A stretch of 6,909 nucleotides of DNA. Source: Lachnospiraceae bacterium (GTDB lineage: Bacteria > Bacillota_A > Clostridia > Lachnospirales > Lachnospiraceae). The notes beneath the pieces are model-generated. The model ran no database searches, was not told the origin of the DNA, and was given only the letters and a program-made list of their open reading frames with translations. Position numbers and translations under genes: made by a program. Below are positions 4,541 to 6,909 of the stretch, piece after piece (the first letter of the stretch is position 1; each line of letters starts with the position of its first letter). The stretch covers positions 1-6,909 of the forward strand of contig JAFUEG010000239.1 in NCBI GenBank assembly GCA_017464045.1, read 5' to 3'.

Positions 4541-4619
4541 AGAACGGGCACCTTATCACATCCTAAGCAAAGCGTGAGTGTCAACGAGCTTTGCATGGAT
4601 GTGATAAGGTGCCTGTTCT
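4541..4619. repeat. Long palindrome / stem-loop, possible terminator or mobile palindromic element
   Basis: Outer arms 4541-4563 and 4597-4619 are 23 bp with one mismatch (G-U on plus RNA, C-A on minus RNA). An inner pair GCAAAGC (4567-4573) / GCTTTGC (4588-4594) extends it, giving a 79-nt hairpin. It lies 11 bp after the reductase stop and could end that operon, but no U-tract follows in that direction (AAATAATAAACT). It is longer than a usual terminator, so a MITE/REP-like element or a structured RNA is an alternative. Confidence 0.75.
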
Positions 4620-4630
4620 TCATAACAAAC

Positions 4631-5824
4631 TTATTTTGTTTTCGCTTTCCTGAACATAAACTTTCTAACGATATTAATTCCAACTTTATACGGAAGCGGC
4701 CTCAATGCCTTATCTGCCTCTTTCAACTTTTGCCTTATCGGAATATTTTGAGGGCAGTGCTTTTCGCATTTTCCGCACTCTATACACTGGGATGCAAATG
4801 CAGGCTCCTTGGTAAGTCCAACAGTCTGGGCAAACTCAAATCTTCCCCCTCTCTTTGACTCGGTGTACATGGCATTATAGCACCTGAATGTTCCCGGTAT
4901 ATCTACTCCCTTCGGACACGGCATAAAATACCTGCAGCCCGTACATCCAACCTTTTCATTTTCCCTGATTTTTTCCTTTACTACATCTAAGGTTTTGAAA
5001 TCCTCCTCTGTCAGATGTCCCGGTAAAGCCTCCGATGCCGTCTTGCAGTTTTCCTCTACCATCTCTACGGAATTCATACCTGATAGAACTACCGTTACTG
5101 CCTCCTGATTATAAAGCCACCGGAATGCCCACTCTGCCGGAGTCCACCCGCGACTACTTTCCTTAAATGCCTTTTTTGCTCCGTCAGGAAGCATATTTAC
5201 AAGCTTTCCGCCGCGAAGAGGTTCCATGATTACAACAGGTATACCCTTATCTGCTGTCGCCTTGAGTCCATCTACTCCTGCCTGGGTATCTTCATCAAGA
5301 TAGTTATACTGTATCTGGCAGAAATCCCAGTCATAATCATTTAAAATCTTTAAAAAATTATCCGTATTCCCGTGATAAGAAAATCCGATGTTACGAATCA
5401 CTCCGGATTTCTTTTTCTCATCTATCCATTCCTCTATGCCGACAGCCTTGAGTTTCTCCCACATTGCAACATCCGTCAGATGATGCATAAGATAATAATC
5501 TATATAATCCGTTCTTAACCTCTTTAATTCCTCATCAAAATATTTATCAAGTGCAGTCCTGTTACTTATAAGATATTGAGGAAGCTTTGTCGCTATCTTA
5601 ATTTTCTCTCTTATATTGTTTCTCTCAAATATTTCTCCTATAGCAACCTCGCTGCCCGGATATATATATGCCGTATCATAATAATTTACACCCGCTGCAT
5701 AAGCAGCCATTATTTCCTTTTCAGCCTTATCTATATCGATATTACCACCCTTTTTGGTAAATCTCATACAGCCAAAGCCAAGCACCGAAAGTTCATTTCC
5801 GTTTTTATCCTTTCTATACTGCAT
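4631..5824 (-). CDS. Aldo/keto reductase with C-terminal ferredoxin-type Fe-S domain
   Basis: 397 residues. The aldo/keto reductase barrel (about 1-285) has the catalytic tetrad D50, Y55, K80 and H114, with GFGCMRF near the N-terminus and IGFSYHG at 146-152. The Fe-S tail has one complete 4Fe-4S motif, CIECGKCEKHCP (C347, C350, C353, C357). It also has an incomplete first one: C294-TG-C297-RYF-MP-C303-P, where related proteins normally read CxxCxYCxPCP, so F300 replaces a ligand. It probably reduces or oxidises a small substrate with NAD(P)H or ferredoxin-linked electrons; the substrate is unknown. The start at 5824 has GGGAG 5 nt upstream, in the 14-bp gap after the radical SAM gene, so the two are co-transcribed. 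Related reductases are common in Clostridia. No membrane segment; cytoplasmic. Confidence 0.92.
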   Translation of the reverse strand: MQYRKDKNGNELSVLGFGCMRFTKKGGNIDIDKAEKEIMAAYAAGVNYYDTAYIYPGSEVAIGEIFERNNIREKIKIATKLPQYLISNRTALDKYFDEELKRLRTDYIDYYLMHHLTDVAMWEKLKAVGIEEWIDEKKKSGVIRNIGFSYHGNTDNFLKILNDYDWDFCQIQYNYLDEDTQAGVDGLKATADKGIPVVIMEPLRGGKLVNMLPDGAKKAFKESSRGWTPAEWAFRWLYNQEAVTVVLSGMNSVEMVEENCKTASEALPGHLTEEDFKTLDVVKEKIRENEKVGCTGCRYFMPCPKGVDIPGTFRCYNAMYTESKRGGRFEFAQTVGLTKEPAFASQCIECGKCEKHCPQNIPIRQKLKEADKALRPLPYKVGINIVRKFMFRKAKTK

Positions 5825-5838
5825 AGGCTCTCCCTTCT

Positions 5839-6909
5839 TTATACAGCCTTTCCTTCCATAAGCTGTTCAACAAGCTCACGTTTTTCATAAAGCACACATC
5901 CACCGTTATGGTCATCCACAAGGAGATTTCCGCTACGCAGCGCCTCAAAAAGCGGTGAGTGAAGTGCTTCACGCAAGCATGTATTTTTTATATTGACATC
6001 CGAATACGGTGAAAACGGACACGGTTCTGCTCCTCCATGTGAATTAATATGGAAGAAGCCTCTGCCTGCCGCCACACATCCTCCGGAATTTTTTTCATCA
6101 CCCGGAAATGATATGTATACCATCTCAGGATGCTCCTTACGAAGCCTGTTTATTTCTTCTCGAAGATATTCACGTTCTTCATCTCCCGGCGCAAGCTCCC
6201 TGCTGTCATCCGTTACAGGTACAAATTCAACAAATATCACAGCTTTACAGCCTCTTTCGGAAAGGTTATTTAAAAATGTTTCGGATGTAACCTCCTTGAT
6301 ATTCTGAGTAGTTACCGTGACAGAAGCTCCATATATAAGTCCACGTTTATTAAGCTCATCCATGTTTGATATGAGTTTGTCATATATACCCGCTCCACGC
6401 CTGATATCTGTGCTTTCCTTTTCTCCTTCGATACTCATAATCGGAATCAGATTTCGGCATCTGTCAAACAATTCAAAATAATGCTCGCCCATAAATGTTC
6501 CGTTGGTAAATATAGGAAAAAGAATATTTGATTTTTTACCTGCTGCCTCTATAATGTCTTTGCGAAGCATAGGTTCACCGCCTGCAAGCAATATAAAGCT
6601 TACTCCCATATCATCTGCCTCTTCAAATACGCGAAGCCATTCCTCACCGGTAAGCTGACTGACCGGTTCCGAATCCGTAGTAGCATGATTACATCTGGAG
6701 TAACAGCCGGCGCAATGCAAGTTACATTCGCTTGTTACGCTGGCTATAAGAAACGGTGGAATATGCTCCCCTGCTTCTTTGGCAGCCTTCCGCTTTTGTG
6801 AAGCCTTTTTACTGGCAGCCGCAAACCTTACCATAAATGCACTTTCTCTCGGATTTTTTAAGGTTGCCTTAAGCGCATCGGAAACAACCCGCTCAACACC
6901 CTTTGTCAT
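5839..6909 (-). CDS. Radical SAM protein with C-terminal SPASM-like cysteines
   Basis: 356 residues if the ATG at 6909, the last base of the window, is the true start; its ribosome binding site is outside. ECNLHCAGCY gives C62-X3-C66-X2-C69 for the SAM cluster, and LLAGGEP (108-113 region) is the SAM-contact motif. IFTNGT follows at 133-138. C278, C297, C311 and C338 form a reduced SPASM/twitch-like set near the end, probably for one auxiliary cluster. The basic N-terminal segment before residue 50 (KKASQKRKAAKEAG) is common in a clostridial subfamily recalled as usually annotated only 'radical SAM protein'. The reaction and substrate are unknown. It is the first gene seen in an operon with the aldo/keto reductase 14 bp downstream, which suggests a shared redox pathway. 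No precursor peptide gene is visible between them, so a RiPP role is unsupported. Confidence 0.88.
   Translation of the reverse strand: MTKGVERVVSDALKATLKNPRESAFMVRFAAASKKASQKRKAAKEAGEHIPPFLIASVTSECNLHCAGCYSRCNHATTDSEPVSQLTGEEWLRVFEEADDMGVSFILLAGGEPMLRKDIIEAAGKKSNILFPIFTNGTFMGEHYFELFDRCRNLIPIMSIEGEKESTDIRRGAGIYDKLISNMDELNKRGLIYGASVTVTTQNIKEVTSETFLNNLSERGCKAVIFVEFVPVTDDSRELAPGDEEREYLREEINRLRKEHPEMVYISFPGDEKNSGGCVAAGRGFFHINSHGGAEPCPFSPYSDVNIKNTCLREALHSPLFEALRSGNLLVDDHNGGCVLYEKRELVEQLMEGKAV

Noticed and set aside
4574..4858. Plus-strand 94-codon ORF beginning in the palindrome
   Set aside because: It runs antisense through the aldo/keto reductase Fe-S tail, has no ribosome binding site, and shows no family resemblance.
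5576..6307. Plus-strand ORFs opposite the radical SAM/reductase operon
   Set aside because: Antisense shadows of two well-supported genes.

Overview
The window looks like a low-to-medium GC Firmicute chromosome, most likely an anaerobic gut or rumen Lachnospiraceae. The evidence is consensus sigma-A promoters, strong AGGAGG-type ribosome binding sites, several oxygen-sensitive Fe-S/radical SAM proteins in 7 kb, and protein families (DUF1848, ferredoxin-type aldo/keto reductase, ACGX-system radical SAM) typical of that group. No mobility genes, tRNA, rRNA or CRISPR are visible.

Positions 1-1709, minus strand: a small RiPP-like operon. A 53-residue precursor peptide (1460-1621) carries three tandem 13-residue units, each with ACGT-ACGA. 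It is followed by its radical SAM/SPASM maturase of the 'ACGX system' (257-1312) and then by the N-terminus of a zinc-type MDR dehydrogenase that runs off the window. A strong hairpin separates precursor and maturase genes and may set their expression ratio.

Positions 1750-2076: a compact candidate type I toxin-antitoxin locus. A 37-residue membrane peptide (1864-1977, minus) starts with the Y-E-x-L-M pattern of TxpA/BsrG-type toxins. Its ribosome binding site is locked in a long stem. A near-consensus promoter on the plus strand drives a short convergent RNA that overlaps the toxin mRNA 3' end, and both share one 17-bp terminator stem. The two promoters and RNA leaders are inverted copies of each other (24/30 identical).

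Positions 2177-3623, plus strand: tandem promoters, an HxlR-family regulator with an N-terminal cysteine, then a DUF1848 Fe-S protein whose radical-SAM-like CX3CX2C motif sits near the C-terminus. A terminator hairpin lies in the convergent junction.

Positions 3627-4516, minus: an LCMT/TcmP-type methyltransferase. Its perfect TTGACA-N17-TATAAT promoter has a 7-bp-arm operator-like dyad filling the spacer.

Positions 4541-6909, minus: a radical SAM protein (5839-6909) and a ferredoxin-type aldo/keto reductase (4631-5824) 14 bp apart, followed by a 79-bp palindrome of unknown role. The reductase has Phe in place of one cluster-ligand Cys. I see no direct link between this pair and the ACGX operon.
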